Assembly (NCBI GenBank): GCA_964402175.1
Contig: CAYOBN010000004.1
Location: forward strand, 49,292-113,291
Source: JAWKUK01 sp964402175
GTDB taxonomy: Bacteria > Planctomycetota > UBA1135 > GCA-002686595
Reading direction: 5' to 3'
DNA length: 64,000 nucleotides
Below the pieces are notes generated by a model. It was not told the DNA's origin, made no database searches, and was given only the letters and a program-made list of their open reading frames with translations. Below, in pieces: positions 1 through 9,302 of this stretch. Within the stretch, counting starts at the first letter, position 1. Each line of letters starts with the position of its first letter. The position numbers and the translations under genes were made by a program.

Positions 1-1101
1 CTGGATCCAGCCGCTTTGCACGAGGGCCTCGAGCGCGCCGATGCAGCAGGCAGACTCGGGCCCGAGCAAGATGCCCTCCGTCGACGCCGCTCGACGCATC
101 CATTCGCCGATTCGGTGCTCTTCGACGGCGTACGCTGTGCCCTGCGATTCACGGATCGCGTCCAGGATCATGAAGTCGCCGACGGCGACGGGCACCCGCA
201 GGCCGCTCGCGATCGTCGCGGCTCCGCGGAACTCCTCGGCGAAGCGCTCGCCGCGCTCGAACGCGCGCGGGATCGGCGCACAGCCCGACGACTGCACCGC
301 GACGAAGCGCGGCATACGGTTGTCATCGAGCCAGCCGAGCGTGCGCAGCTCTTGGAAGGCCTTCCACATGCCGACGAGGCCGGTCCCGCCGCCCGTCGGA
401 TAGACGATGACATCGGGCAGCCGCCAGGCGAACTGCTCCGCGAGCTCCAGGCCCATCGTCTTCTTGCCTTCGAGCCGATACGGCTCCTTCAAGGTCGACA
501 TGTCGAACCAGCCGTGCTGCGCGCAGCCTTCGCGCACGAGGCGACCGCAGTCGTGGATCAGGCCATCGACGAGCACCACGTGTGCGCCGGCGAGCTCCGC
601 CTCCATGCTATTCACAGCGGGTGTATCGCGCGGCATGAAGACGTGCGCTTCGAGGCCAGCTCGCGCGGCGTACGCTGCCATCGCTCCGCCGGCGTTGCCT
701 GCCGTCGGGATCGCGACCGCGCGCACGCCGAGCGCTTTCGCCATCGAGATCGCGACGGCCTGACCGCGGCTCTTGAAGCTGCCCGTGGGGAGCTGCCCCT
801 CGTCCTTGACCCAGAGCCGCGTATGTCCGCACGTCGCCCCGAGACGCGGCGTCTCGAGGAGCGGCGTCATGCCCTCGCCGAGGGTCACACGGTCACGCGG
901 ATCCTCCAGCGGAAGCAGCTCTTCGTACCGCCAGAGGTCCGGCCGGCGCGTGCGGAACACATCACGATCGACCGAGCGTCCGACCGCGTCCAGGTCGTAC
1001 CGGACAACGAGCGGCCGGCCTGCGTGCAGCGTCTGGAGCCGACGGGCTTCATAACGCGTGCCGTCCAGCGCGCTCTCCAAGTGGGTGACGAACGAGGCCA
1101 T
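1..1101 (-). CDS. thrC: Threonine synthase (3' end beyond window)
   Basis: PLP-dependent lyase that converts O-phosphohomoserine to threonine in the cytoplasm. The frame is open from the ATG at 1101 to the window start, giving 367 codons with no stop, so the C-terminus is missing. The lysine that should bind PLP lies in TGSFKSRG (K110); family members usually read TGSFKDR. The TAGNAGG loop (about 133-139) and a PTGGGTG phosphate-binding loop (about 235-241) are in the order expected of fold-type II enzymes. The N-terminus has no CxxC zinc site. A TACGTT hexamer (1110-1115) lies 8 nt before the ATG and no Shine-Dalgarno is visible, so a very short leader is likely. It follows the DUF4932 gene on the same strand after 85 bp. 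A threonine-synthase-like paralogue cannot be excluded. Confidence 0.88.
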   Translation of the reverse strand, partial: MASFVTHLESALDGTRYEARRLQTLHAGRPLVVRYDLDAVGRSVDRDVFRTRRPDLWRYEELLPLEDPRDRVTLGEGMTPLLETPRLGATCGHTRLWVKDEGQLPTGSFKSRGQAVAISMAKALGVRAVAIPTAGNAGGAMAAYAARAGLEAHVFMPRDTPAVNSMEAELAGAHVVLVDGLIHDCGRLVREGCAQHGWFDMSTLKEPYRLEGKKTMGLELAEQFAWRLPDVIVYPTGGGTGLVGMWKAFQELRTLGWLDDNRMPRFVAVQSSGCAPIPRAFERGERFAEEFRGAATIASGLRVPVAVGDFMILDAIRESQGTAYAVEEHRIGEWMRRAASTEGILLGPESACCIGALEALVQSGWIQ

Positions 1102-1186
1102 ACCCGAGCAACGTACCACGGATCCGCGTCAGGTTCCGCGGTGTCCGCGCGGTGTTGCCTTCGCGCATGGTGCGCGAGAGTGGCCA

Positions 1187-2587
1187 TCACTTCCCGGTCT
1201 GGAACGTGATCACGCAGGGCTCCAGGACGACCCCGTCGGCGCTCTTGAAGCCGCGGTGGCGCGGGCTGTTCAGGCCGATGCGGTACGTCCTGCCCGCTTC
1301 GAGCTCCATCGGGATCGTCAGGATGCAGCGCGTGGCATCGAAGCGGGGCGGCCCAGTGAACTTCGGCACGTCGGCGGGGTCGCCGGTCAGGGACCACGAA
1401 CCCGTGTGCATGGCGCGATCGAAGGTCAGCGTCAGCTCGGTCGTGCCGATCGGGACCGCGAGCTCACCGTCCGACGGCTGGCTGCTCACGAGCCGGGGCG
1501 CGGCGGCGAGCTCGCGCTCGAGCCGCTCTGCTTCTTCTGTCAAGGCCGCGGCGATCGCGGGGATCAAGGCGTCGAAATCCGCCGGCTGATCGCCTTCACG
1601 TTCGCGGTTCGCCAGCAGCCCGGCGACGCGCGGGACCCAGTCGAAGTGGGCGCGCACTTCCTGTTCGGCTTGGGCGTCTCCCGCCGCTCGACCTTCGGTC
1701 TCCGTGCGGCAACACACGACGACCGCGCGTACGAAGGTCTCGTACAGCACCGTGCGCCCGTTTCCGTACGCCTGCGCGCGCATCACTTTGGCGCGCACCT
1801 TGAAGAGGCGCTCGCCTGCGGGCAGGAGCGCGGCGCTGAAGCGATCGACGATGGGGTTCGTGTAGCTATGGCAGAGCTCGTGCACGAAGAGCGGCAAGTA
1901 ACTCTCGCCGAAGACGGGCAGCCCCTCGGTGTCCCAACTCCAGCAGCCGAAGATCGGGGTCAGCTCCTCCGGCTTCCCATCGGGATACCGCACACCGACG
2001 CCATAGTTGCCACCGCCGCAGAGGAGCCCCGGAATCGCGCGGCACGTGGCGCCCACGCGCTCGCCGAAGAAACCGTCGAACCAGGGCCGGGCGCGGCTGT
2101 CCGCGAGGCAGGCCGCGAACCGCTCTTCGATCGCCCGGAAGCGCTCGCTCTGCGCCGCGAAGAACGCGGTTGCGTCGCCCTGTACGGCGAAGTCGCGCAG
2201 CAACACCACGAAGTCACGGGCGCGCGCACCGCCCCAGCGAGCATCCAGCCGGCCACCGAACGGCGTCGGGTCGAGCTCGAACGGGACGAGCTCGTCGAGC
2301 TCGGGCAACGGCCCCAAATGCACGGCGAGGCTCGCGATCGCGTCGTAGCCCACACCGTCCTCTGCGCGGAGGCGCTTCAGGTGCTGCACCGCAGGATGGT
2401 CCCGCAGCGCCGCGAAATGGGCTTCGATCGCGCTCGCGTAAGGCGACTTCGAGTTCGCCATGGCGTACTCGCGAAAGCCCGCGAAGCGGGCCACCAAAGA
2501 GACGAGCTCGACCTCGGGGTCGACGGTGACGGAGACCGCGGTCGCGGTTTGCAGGGGGACACAGAGCGCAGCGATCGTCAGGAGCAC
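1187..2587 (-). CDS. Secreted DUF4932 putative metalloprotease-like protein with Big_5-type domain
   Basis: Predicted exported protein of 466 aa. It has a short hydrophobic signal peptide (about residues 1-17, ending near TATA). A DUF4932-type region carries HELCHSYTNP (HExxH at 236-240), as in zinc peptidases. The C-terminal region (about 360-466) resembles a bacterial Ig-like Big_5 domain (opening PSDGELAVP, with a TFDRAM stretch). I chose the GTG at 2587 because a good ribosome site (GAGAGAGGA) sits about 7 nt upstream. A TAGGAT hexamer (2619-2624) overlaps the alternative ATG at 2620, which would leave that ATG outside the transcript. The substrate is unknown; peptidase activity is inferred only from the HExxH motif. 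It is divergent from the TlpA-like gene, with a 271-bp spacer. Confidence 0.8.
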   Translation of the reverse strand: MLLTIAALCVPLQTATAVSVTVDPEVELVSLVARFAGFREYAMANSKSPYASAIEAHFAALRDHPAVQHLKRLRAEDGVGYDAIASLAVHLGPLPELDELVPFELDPTPFGGRLDARWGGARARDFVVLLRDFAVQGDATAFFAAQSERFRAIEERFAACLADSRARPWFDGFFGERVGATCRAIPGLLCGGGNYGVGVRYPDGKPEELTPIFGCWSWDTEGLPVFGESYLPLFVHELCHSYTNPIVDRFSAALLPAGERLFKVRAKVMRAQAYGNGRTVLYETFVRAVVVCCRTETEGRAAGDAQAEQEVRAHFDWVPRVAGLLANREREGDQPADFDALIPAIAAALTEEAERLERELAAAPRLVSSQPSDGELAVPIGTTELTLTFDRAMHTGSWSLTGDPADVPKFTGPPRFDATRCILTIPMELEAGRTYRIGLNSPRHRGFKSADGVVLEPCVITFQTGK

Positions 2588-2858
2588 GGGGATGTCCTCT
2601 CTCAGGCAGCCGCACGGCATCCTATCCGCGCTCTCTGTCAGAGCCTCGTCGCGCCGGTCTGTCATCTGGATCGGTCGTTCCGAGATCGTGGGCGAGCTCG
2701 CGGCGCACCGCTCACAGACCGGCGCGCAGGTGCCCCGATTCCGGCACGCGACGTCCGGTCCGCGCGTTCCTGTCACGAATGGAGGCGATGCGCTCCGCAT
2801 CGTCCGATCCGGTCTCGTTCAGCGCGGCCCAGACGGTCGATCCCGTCCCTACACTGCC

Positions 2859-3347
2859 ATGTCCTGGTCCCTTCGGCTCACGGGTCTCGTCTGCATCCTG
2901 CTCGCGGCGCGGTCGTTCGTCGATGGCCCCAAGGTCGGAGTGCCCGCGCCGGAGCTGAGCGTGGTCGGACTCGTCGCGGCGCCGCCTGATGCGCGCGCGG
3001 AGCTGAGCGCTCTGCGTGGCCGCGCGGTCGTCGTCGAGTTCTGGACGACGTGGTGCGGCCCGTGTGTGGACGCGATTCCACACCTGAACGAGGTCGCGGC
3101 GGCATGTGCGAGTGCACCGGTCACGTTCATCGCGATCTCGGACAAGGACCCGCAAGTCCTGCGGGACTTCCTCGCCACCCACGAAATGCGCACCTGGGTC
3201 GCCAGCGACCCCGACGGCAGCACGCGTCACGACTACGGCGTGCGTGGATATCCGACCGCGGTGCTGATCGGTCCGGCCGGGACCATCGAGTGGACGGGAC
3301 ACCCGCTGAGGCTCGATGCGCAGCGGATCCTCGCGACGGTGCGCTGA
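2859..3347 (+). CDS. TlpA-like thioredoxin-fold protein
   Basis: Thiol-disulfide oxidoreductase of 162 aa, probably exported or membrane-tethered through the hydrophobic N-terminus (residues 4-18). The active site is WCGPC (C66 and C69) on the strand-turn-helix expected of TlpA/ResA proteins, and a YPTAV segment supplies the conserved cis-proline. Such proteins reduce periplasmic disulfides, often for cytochrome c maturation, but no cytochrome maturation gene is nearby. The start at 2859 follows a TACACT hexamer (2850-2855) by only 3 nt. The stop lies 4 bp from the stop of the convergent esterase gene. Confidence 0.88.
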   Translation: MSWSLRLTGLVCILLAARSFVDGPKVGVPAPELSVVGLVAAPPDARAELSALRGRAVVVEFWTTWCGPCVDAIPHLNEVAAACASAPVTFIAISDKDPQVLRDFLATHEMRTWVASDPDGSTRHDYGVRGYPTAVLIGPAGTIEWTGHPLRLDAQRILATVR

Positions 3348-3351
3348 GCGC

Positions 3352-4221
3352 CTAAGCCCCGAGCGCGTGCCGCAGAAGCCGCGGAAGTCGCGCGCGCCAA
3401 CTGTCTTCGTTGTGCAGCCCTTCGACCGGAACGGCGAGCACTCGCTCGCCTCCGCGATCCGCGAGCGCCTTGAACAGCTCGTTGCAATGCTCGCGGATCG
3501 GCGGCTGCTCACCGTGTCCGATGTCGGCTGCGATGCGCCCGTGCACCGCCCCGCGCTCGCGCACGAGGCGCGTGAGGAAGCCATCGTCGATCCAAGCAGA
3601 AGGCGACAGAGCGACAGCCGCACCGAACACGTCCGGGCGCGTCAAGGTCGCATACAGTGCCGAGATGCCGCCGATGGACGTGCCGACGACGATCCGATCC
3701 GAGGGGGCGTTCGAGAGCGGGATGTGCCCGAGCGCGCCCTGCACCGCGGGAAGGACCTCGTGCTCGACGAGGTCCAAGTACGCGTCACCGAGCCCGCCGA
3801 ACTCGACCTCGCCGAGCCGTGCACGGATCGGCACGTACTGGTCGGCGCGCGAGCTCGCATGGACCCCGACGGCAACGACGACCGCGGGCCGGACAGCGCC
3901 CTCGCACAGGAGTCCGTCCATCACACGATGGAGCTGGAGCGTTCCAGACTGGTGCAGCGGGGAGACGGCGCGGTGGTTCGAGGGTTCGAACGCTTTGTGC
4001 CCGTCGTTGACCAAGACCACCGGCAACGGCTCCGTCCCGCGCAGGCCCGCTGCAGGGACGTAGACCCGCAGGGGACGGATGCCCGGGAGCCGGCGGCCCT
4101 CGATGATGAGGTTCTCGATCTCACCGCGCTGCTCGTGTGGCAGCGCGAGCGCGTGGAACTCGGGGCGCTCGTCGGGCGCCCCGATGGCGCTCGGGGAGGC
4201 GTGCGGGACGCGACAGGGCAT
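3352..4221 (-). CDS. Putative esterase (alpha/beta hydrolase, Esterase_D/IroE-like)
   Basis: Serine hydrolase of 289 aa in the putative esterase family (PF00756-like), whose members include enterochelin esterases and S-formylglutathione hydrolases. The nucleophile elbow is GTSIGG (S182), and the catalytic histidine is probably in the LHNEDSW segment near residue 271. No signal peptide is evident, so it is probably cytoplasmic. The start is supported by a TAGAGT hexamer (4230-4235) 8 nt upstream. The gene is tail-to-tail with the TlpA-like gene and divergent from the caspase gene. The substrate cannot be told from sequence. Confidence 0.85.
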   Translation of the reverse strand: MPCRVPHASPSAIGAPDERPEFHALALPHEQRGEIENLIIEGRRLPGIRPLRVYVPAAGLRGTEPLPVVLVNDGHKAFEPSNHRAVSPLHQSGTLQLHRVMDGLLCEGAVRPAVVVAVGVHASSRADQYVPIRARLGEVEFGGLGDAYLDLVEHEVLPAVQGALGHIPLSNAPSDRIVVGTSIGGISALYATLTRPDVFGAAVALSPSAWIDDGFLTRLVRERGAVHGRIAADIGHGEQPPIREHCNELFKALADRGGERVLAVPVEGLHNEDSWRARLPRLLRHALGA

Positions 4222-4301
4222 CGCTGGTGACTCTACATCGGCTCGCGGAGGAGGGGAGGATGAGTGCCGATGCCGCTCGCCAGCCGATAGGATCGGCAGA
4301 C

Positions 4302-7283
4302 ATGGTGTGCGTCCGGTGGTGGTTTGCGGCGGTCCTCCTGCTGGTGCCCGCGGCTCGGGGCCAGGAGGCCAGCCCCGATCTGTTCCGCCCAGCCCGCGCG
4401 CGGGCGCTCGTCATCGGAGCGGGGGACTACGAGCGCCTCGGACGGCTCCGTTACGCCCGCCGCGACGCCGAGGCGTTCGCCGAAGCGCTCGTACAGGACC
4501 TCGGCTTTCAGCCTGCCGACGTGCGGTTGCTCGTGGATGGGGCCGATGCGGATGCGCGCTTCACGCCGACGCTCGGGCACGTCCGCACCGCCCTCGCGGA
4601 CCTGCTCGCCGATCCCGAGCGCAGCAAGACGGACCTGTTCGTGCTGTTCTTCGCCGGCCACGGCGTCGCGGCGGAGGGCGGCGACTACCTGCTCCCCACC
4701 GACGTCGGTCCGCACAACGCGCGCGAGGACGGCATCGGCGTGCGCGACCTCGTCGAGCGGCTCACCGCCGACGGCGCGCAGAACGTGTTGCTCGTCCTCG
4801 ACGCGTGCCGCGACGGCGCGCGCCATCCGTTCGGCCGCGAGGTCCTGACCCTCGCGCGTGAAGGTCGTTTGGCGGTCTTGCTCTCGACGGGCCCAGGCAG
4901 CGCCTCCTACGAATCCGCGACCAAGGGCGCGGGCCTCTTCACGCACTACCTCGTGCGCGCGCTGCGTAACCCGAAGGTCTTCGATCCGCGCTCGGGAGCG
5001 CTCTGGGTGTCGCGGGTCGGCGCTGAAGCGGCGGCGCGGGTGCGCGCGTACACCGAAGACGGCTTCGACACCGTGCAGGTGCCAGAGGTGCATCTGCCTC
5101 CAGGTGAAGACGTACTGCTTGCGGCGCGCCTGCCCGAGGCGCTCGATGCCAAGGCGCTGCGCAGCTTCGCCGATCAACGCGCCGAGCCAGGTTCGGTCGC
5201 GTACAGCGCGGCCGTCGAGGTCTACGCGCAGGAGCTCTACCTGACGCGCCGATTCGCGGAATGCGCCGCAGTCCTGGAGGCTGCGGAGCAGCTCGACGTC
5301 CTGTCGCCGAACCTGGGTTACGCCCTCGTGCGCAGCCTCTTCCTGATCGGGCGAACGGGTGAAGGCCGTCGCGCGCTCGAGCGGCTCCGCGCGCGCTATC
5401 CGAACGAGTACGGGACGCTCGCAGCGACCGTGCAGGACCTCTCCGGCGTCGTGCCGATGGCGGAGCGTGTCGCTGCGGCGAGAGCGCTGCTGCAGAGCGA
5501 CGGCACGATCGGCGAAGAGGCCTGCGTCGCGGCGCTCTTGGCGCTGAAGGACGGTGGTTCTCCCCAGGAAGCGCTGGCGACGGCCCAGCACTATGCCGAA
5601 CACGCGCCCGACGACAGCCAGCTCGTTTGGGTCGCTTATGCGTTGGTCGCGGCGATGCAGGGCCGAGACGACGACGCGATCCAGGTCCTGGAGCAAGCAG
5701 AGCGAACGCTAGAGAGCGATTACCCGCGCGCGCTCGCGCGGCAGTTCCTGTCGCGCTACTTGGAGGACGAAGCCGACCACGAGCGCTTGCTCGCCCATTT
5801 CGAGCGGTGGATCGCCGAAGACCCGCGCGGCGGTCGCTGGCTCGCACGGCGCGCGGCGGTCCATGCTGCACGCGGAAACCGCGAGCGAGCGCGCGCTGAC
5901 GCCAAAGCTGCGCTCCAACGCGGGCTCGCGCCGGAGGACGTCGTTATCGCCGTGCGCGCGGCGGGCTTCGGCGCATTGGCATTGCGCGCGGAGCTCGACC
6001 GACAGCTCGAGCAACACCCAGACGCGTGGCAGGTCGTGCTGGCGCACATCTTCGTGCACCAAGACGCAGCGGTCGGGATCGAACGCGCGCTGGACGAGCT
6101 CGGCTTCACGTCGGGTCGCCGGGCGCACATGATGGCGCTCCTGTCGCAGCTGGAGGTCGCCGCGTTGGAGGACGGCGTGGCGACCGGCGAGGTCGACCCG
6201 GCCGAGCTGGTGAACTATCGCTGGAGCCTGCTCGAGCGCACGCTCGAAGGCGCGGGTCGCTTCTCTGGCGATCCGCTGGCATGGGAGCTGCTGGTCGGTT
6301 CGACGCTGCACCTCGATCGAACGCTACAGGCCGCACGCGCCGTGCGGCACCATCTGGGCGCTGCGCTCGACTCGGGGTCGCTCGCGCCCGAGCTCTGCGG
6401 CACCGTCGCGCTCGCGTTGCTCTCCGTGGGCGACCTCGATCCGCTCGCGGCGCTGCGCGCGCTCTTGCCCGAAGAGCTGCCCCAGCGGGCGTCGCTCGGG
6501 TGGTTCGAGGTCGCCCTGCGCACGCTGCGCGACGCGCCCGGTGATCGCGACGCCGCTGCCGCCTTGGCGCAGGTTCTGGCTGCTCCAGGGGGCCAGGCTG
6601 AGAAGGTCGATGTCGCGTGGCACGCCGTCGTTGCGGCCCGCGCAGGCGACGTCGATCTGGTCCGAGCCGCTCTGGGGCAGGTCTCGGGCACGACCAACGC
6701 GATCGCGATCGCGTTGGCGGCGCTCGCACACGAGACCATCGGAGAGCTCGACCTGGCGCAGCGCGCGTACCAACTCGTACTCGACGAGCGTGTCCTACTG
6801 GCGCCCTACCTGCGCCCGTTGTGCTTGCTGCGGCTCTTCGGCCTCGGCGCCACGACGGAGGAAGACGCGGGCGACCTCGCCTTCCTCGCGAGCCGCGAGG
6901 GACCGGGCAACCCGCTCTACGAGCGCCTCTCGTGTGTCGCGCCCGCTGATGTCCGCCGATTCGAGGGCGCGCACACGTTCGAGCTGCAAGGCGTAGAGGG
7001 ACCAGAGGGGCTCGCCGGCACGCTGCGCCTCTTCATCGGCGCCGAGGGACGTGTCGACGGCTTCGTCAACCGTCCCGACGGCGCCCCGCGCACGCTGGAG
7101 GGCCGTATCGACGGTTACGGCAACCTGCGCGCGAAGCTCGGCGGGGCCGCGACCGCCACCGAGGTCTTCGCGAAGCTCGCGCCGAGCGACGTGCGGCGCG
7201 GGCACCCCACCTGGGCCGAACACGGCCAGCTCTTCTTGTTGCTGGACGAGTCCGGCCAGAGCAGCGTCTGGATCGGTCGCTGA
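4302..7283 (+). CDS. Secreted caspase-family (C14-like) protein with TPR-rich C-terminus
   Basis: Predicted exported protein of 993 aa. A signal peptide (residues 1-21, ending ARGQ) precedes a caspase/metacaspase p20-like domain (about 34-260). The catalytic pair is visible as FFAGHG (H120) and LDACRDG (C169). The rest is a long alpha-helical region with repeated A/L-rich hairpins typical of TPR units, then a short beta-rich tail. I chose ATG 4302 because it begins a clean signal peptide and lies 8 nt after a TAGGAT hexamer (4288-4293). ATG 4260, preceded by a GGAGG-rich stretch, would add 14 residues before the same signal. Caspase-like proteases with TPRs are widespread in planctomycetes, cyanobacteria and myxobacteria; their targets are mostly unknown. 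Confidence 0.85.
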   Translation: MVCVRWWFAAVLLLVPAARGQEASPDLFRPARARALVIGAGDYERLGRLRYARRDAEAFAEALVQDLGFQPADVRLLVDGADADARFTPTLGHVRTALADLLADPERSKTDLFVLFFAGHGVAAEGGDYLLPTDVGPHNAREDGIGVRDLVERLTADGAQNVLLVLDACRDGARHPFGREVLTLAREGRLAVLLSTGPGSASYESATKGAGLFTHYLVRALRNPKVFDPRSGALWVSRVGAEAAARVRAYTEDGFDTVQVPEVHLPPGEDVLLAARLPEALDAKALRSFADQRAEPGSVAYSAAVEVYAQELYLTRRFAECAAVLEAAEQLDVLSPNLGYALVRSLFLIGRTGEGRRALERLRARYPNEYGTLAATVQDLSGVVPMAERVAAARALLQSDGTIGEEACVAALLALKDGGSPQEALATAQHYAEHAPDDSQLVWVAYALVAAMQGRDDDAIQVLEQAERTLESDYPRALARQFLSRYLEDEADHERLLAHFERWIAEDPRGGRWLARRAAVHAARGNRERARADAKAALQRGLAPEDVVIAVRAAGFGALALRAELDRQLEQHPDAWQVVLAHIFVHQDAAVGIERALDELGFTSGRRAHMMALLSQLEVAALEDGVATGEVDPAELVNYRWSLLERTLEGAGRFSGDPLAWELLVGSTLHLDRTLQAARAVRHHLGAALDSGSLAPELCGTVALALLSVGDLDPLAALRALLPEELPQRASLGWFEVALRTLRDAPGDRDAAAALAQVLAAPGGQAEKVDVAWHAVVAARAGDVDLVRAALGQVSGTTNAIAIALAALAHETIGELDLAQRAYQLVLDERVLLAPYLRPLCLLRLFGLGATTEEDAGDLAFLASREGPGNPLYERLSCVAPADVRRFEGAHTFELQGVEGPEGLAGTLRLFIGAEGRVDGFVNRPDGAPRTLEGRIDGYGNLRAKLGGAATATEVFAKLAPSDVRRGHPTWAEHGQLFLLLDESGQSSVWIGR

Positions 7284-7293
7284 GCCGGGAAGG

Positions 7294-9153
7294 TCACTCC
7301 GACTTCACGGGCGTGACCGAGAGGCCGGTCACGGTCCCGTCGACGACCAGCACACCGAGGTTCAGCGCTGCGTAGTAGCGCCACGATTCGACCACCGGCT
7401 GGCCCTGGGCTGCCGGGCCCTGGAAGCACCAGCGACCGACGAGCGGCAGGGTCTGAACGCGGAGGCGCTCACCTCCAGCGGCATCGAGGACCGCATCGAG
7501 CTCGGCTTCGCTCATCCCGACACGGACCACCGCGGGGGTGTCGACACCCGAAGCGCGGCGCGGCACCAGGACGACCGAGTCACCGGCGCGGTACGTCGTG
7601 ATCTTCACGACCTCGTCGCGCTCGCCGAACAACACGACGTCCAGGTCGCCGTGCACCGTCCAGACGAGGTTCGGATAGCGCTCGTCCAGCGTGCCCTTGC
7701 CCAACAGGGCGCCGAGCTTCTGCGTGACCTCTTCGAGCGGATCGAAGAGCGCGATCTCGTGCCCGCCCACGTTCGCGGACGTCACTTGGCAGTAGAAGAT
7801 CGGCGCCGGCTCGATCGTGCCGGTGAAACGCAGGCCGTAGGCCTTCTGCACGCGCTCGAACGCCTCCCGCGAGCGTTGCGCCGTCGTCGCCATCGGCGGC
7901 GTATTCCGCAGGTGGTGCGCGAGCACGGTCAAGAGGTACTTCGCGCGGTCCTGGGAGAGGCCCTCCAGCGGGATCCGCGCCAGATTGGCGCCCGCTTCGT
8001 GTACGTACCAGGTGCTGGTGAGCTGTTCGTCCAGCAGCGCCTTCGCGGCGCCTTTCAGATCACCGAGCCGCGCCAGGCCGACCGCGCGGTTGTTCGCATA
8101 ACGCAGCCGCAGGGGCCCAGAGATCGCGTTCTCACCCTCCGCCGCGAGCGCGATCGTGAGCGAGCCCGTCGCGAGCTGGATGAGCGTCGTATCGCCCTGC
8201 GGATGCAGGATGCTGGCGGTCGCGCGCAGGAACGTCATCATCTGCGGCGCGGTGCCCATCGGCACTTCGTTGATTCGGCGCAGGACGATCTGGTAGCGCT
8301 CGAGGTCCTCGGGTGTGACCTCGATCGAGCGCCCACGCAGCAGCCGCGTGGCGGTCAAGTGGACGTCGAAACACGGCTGCAGCCAGGCCTCCTGCACCGC
8401 TTCGGGGAGTTGGTCGTAATAGTCCTCGAGGGCCGCGACGACAGCGTTGACGCGCGCCTCGACCAAACGCGGTTCGAGCGCGACCGCTTCGTCGAAGAGC
8501 TGCATCGCCCGTCGATAGCGGCGGCACTGCAAGAACGCCGTGCCCATCTCGAACAGTGCGACGGCGCTGTAGGCCTTCTCGTCGCGCCGCAAGAGGGCCG
8601 CGCGCATCACGGGCGACGCGTGATCGCTCGCGACATGGCCCAGCCACTGCGTGTCCTTCTCGATCGCGACGCGATCGAGGAACAATAGCGTCGCCAGCAT
8701 GTCCTCGCGCGGGTGTCCGGCGGCCGCCAGATAGTCAGCACCGAGCGCGTCGGCCTCGAACTCCTTCTGGCGCGTGCGGTAGTGCAACAGGTCCCCCGGC
8801 TCACCCGGCGTGATGAACATGTGCGCCTGCGCCAGGTGCGCCAGCTCGTGGGCGAGGACCCCGCGCAGGATCCGTGGGTCGCCCTCGGCCGCATCGATGA
8901 TCCCCGTGTAGAACACCATGACCGCGCGCGGCAGCGGTACGCCTTCTTCGGCCCGGGCCGTCGCGTAGGCGTTGATCGCGGGGTCGTCGACGATCGACAC
9001 GTCGATCGGGTACGCGAGCCGCGGGCTCTTGGGCACGTGCGGCTCGAGCTCTGCCACGAGGGCCCGGAGGTCGTCCAGGTCGAAGTCGTGCCCGAAGGCC
9101 GGCAGCGTGGTCCAGAGGGCCAGGAAGGTGGGGAGCAGGGGGCGCAGGTTCAT
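7294..9153 (-). CDS. M48-family metalloprotease with TPR region
   Basis: Exported protein of 619 aa with a signal peptide (residues 1-21). The zinc site HELAH (102-106) is followed by EFEADALGADYL, whose E133 is the third ligand typical of M48 (BepA/YfgC-like) peptidases. In BepA such proteases with TPRs handle outer-membrane protein quality control; that role here is inference. The C-terminal two thirds contain helical TPR-like repeats and a beta-rich end. The start was set at ATG 9153, where the signal peptide begins and a GGGAAG lies about 8 nt upstream. Its stop is 10 bp from that of the convergent caspase gene. Confidence 0.85.
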   Translation of the reverse strand: MNLRPLLPTFLALWTTLPAFGHDFDLDDLRALVAELEPHVPKSPRLAYPIDVSIVDDPAINAYATARAEEGVPLPRAVMVFYTGIIDAAEGDPRILRGVLAHELAHLAQAHMFITPGEPGDLLHYRTRQKEFEADALGADYLAAAGHPREDMLATLLFLDRVAIEKDTQWLGHVASDHASPVMRAALLRRDEKAYSAVALFEMGTAFLQCRRYRRAMQLFDEAVALEPRLVEARVNAVVAALEDYYDQLPEAVQEAWLQPCFDVHLTATRLLRGRSIEVTPEDLERYQIVLRRINEVPMGTAPQMMTFLRATASILHPQGDTTLIQLATGSLTIALAAEGENAISGPLRLRYANNRAVGLARLGDLKGAAKALLDEQLTSTWYVHEAGANLARIPLEGLSQDRAKYLLTVLAHHLRNTPPMATTAQRSREAFERVQKAYGLRFTGTIEPAPIFYCQVTSANVGGHEIALFDPLEEVTQKLGALLGKGTLDERYPNLVWTVHGDLDVVLFGERDEVVKITTYRAGDSVVLVPRRASGVDTPAVVRVGMSEAELDAVLDAAGGERLRVQTLPLVGRWCFQGPAAQGQPVVESWRYYAALNLGVLVVDGTVTGLSVTPVKSE

Positions 9154-9240
9154 GGCGGTCTTCCCTACGATCGGCGCGGGAAATCCTTGGAGGAGAGTCC
9201 ACAGTCGAGACAGTCTGCACGCAGGGGCGTCCCGAAACGC

Positions 9241-9277
9241 AGAGCGAGCGCCGGCCGCGACGGCCGACGCTCGCTCT
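9241..9277 (-). terminator. Strong hairpin, likely terminator of the upstream secreted-protein gene
   Basis: A 16-bp stem (arms 9241-9256 and 9262-9277) with a 5-nt loop. The single non-Watson-Crick position is A/C on the plus strand but a U-G wobble in minus-strand RNA, favouring minus-strand transcription. It lies 25 nt after the stop of the 9303-10313 gene. No long U-tract follows. Confidence 0.7.
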
Positions 9278-9302
9278 GGAGGGCCCGCTCGGGGGCCTTG
9301 GA

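Noticed and set aside
2588..2620. ATG 2620 as start of the DUF4932 gene
   Set aside because: It overlaps the TAGGAT hexamer and so is probably outside the transcript; GTG 2587 has a good ribosome site.
4260..4301. ATG 4260 with a GGAGG stretch as the caspase start
   Set aside because: It would place 14 residues before a clean signal peptide; ATG 4302 has the TANNNT spacing seen in many other genes. It remains an alternative.
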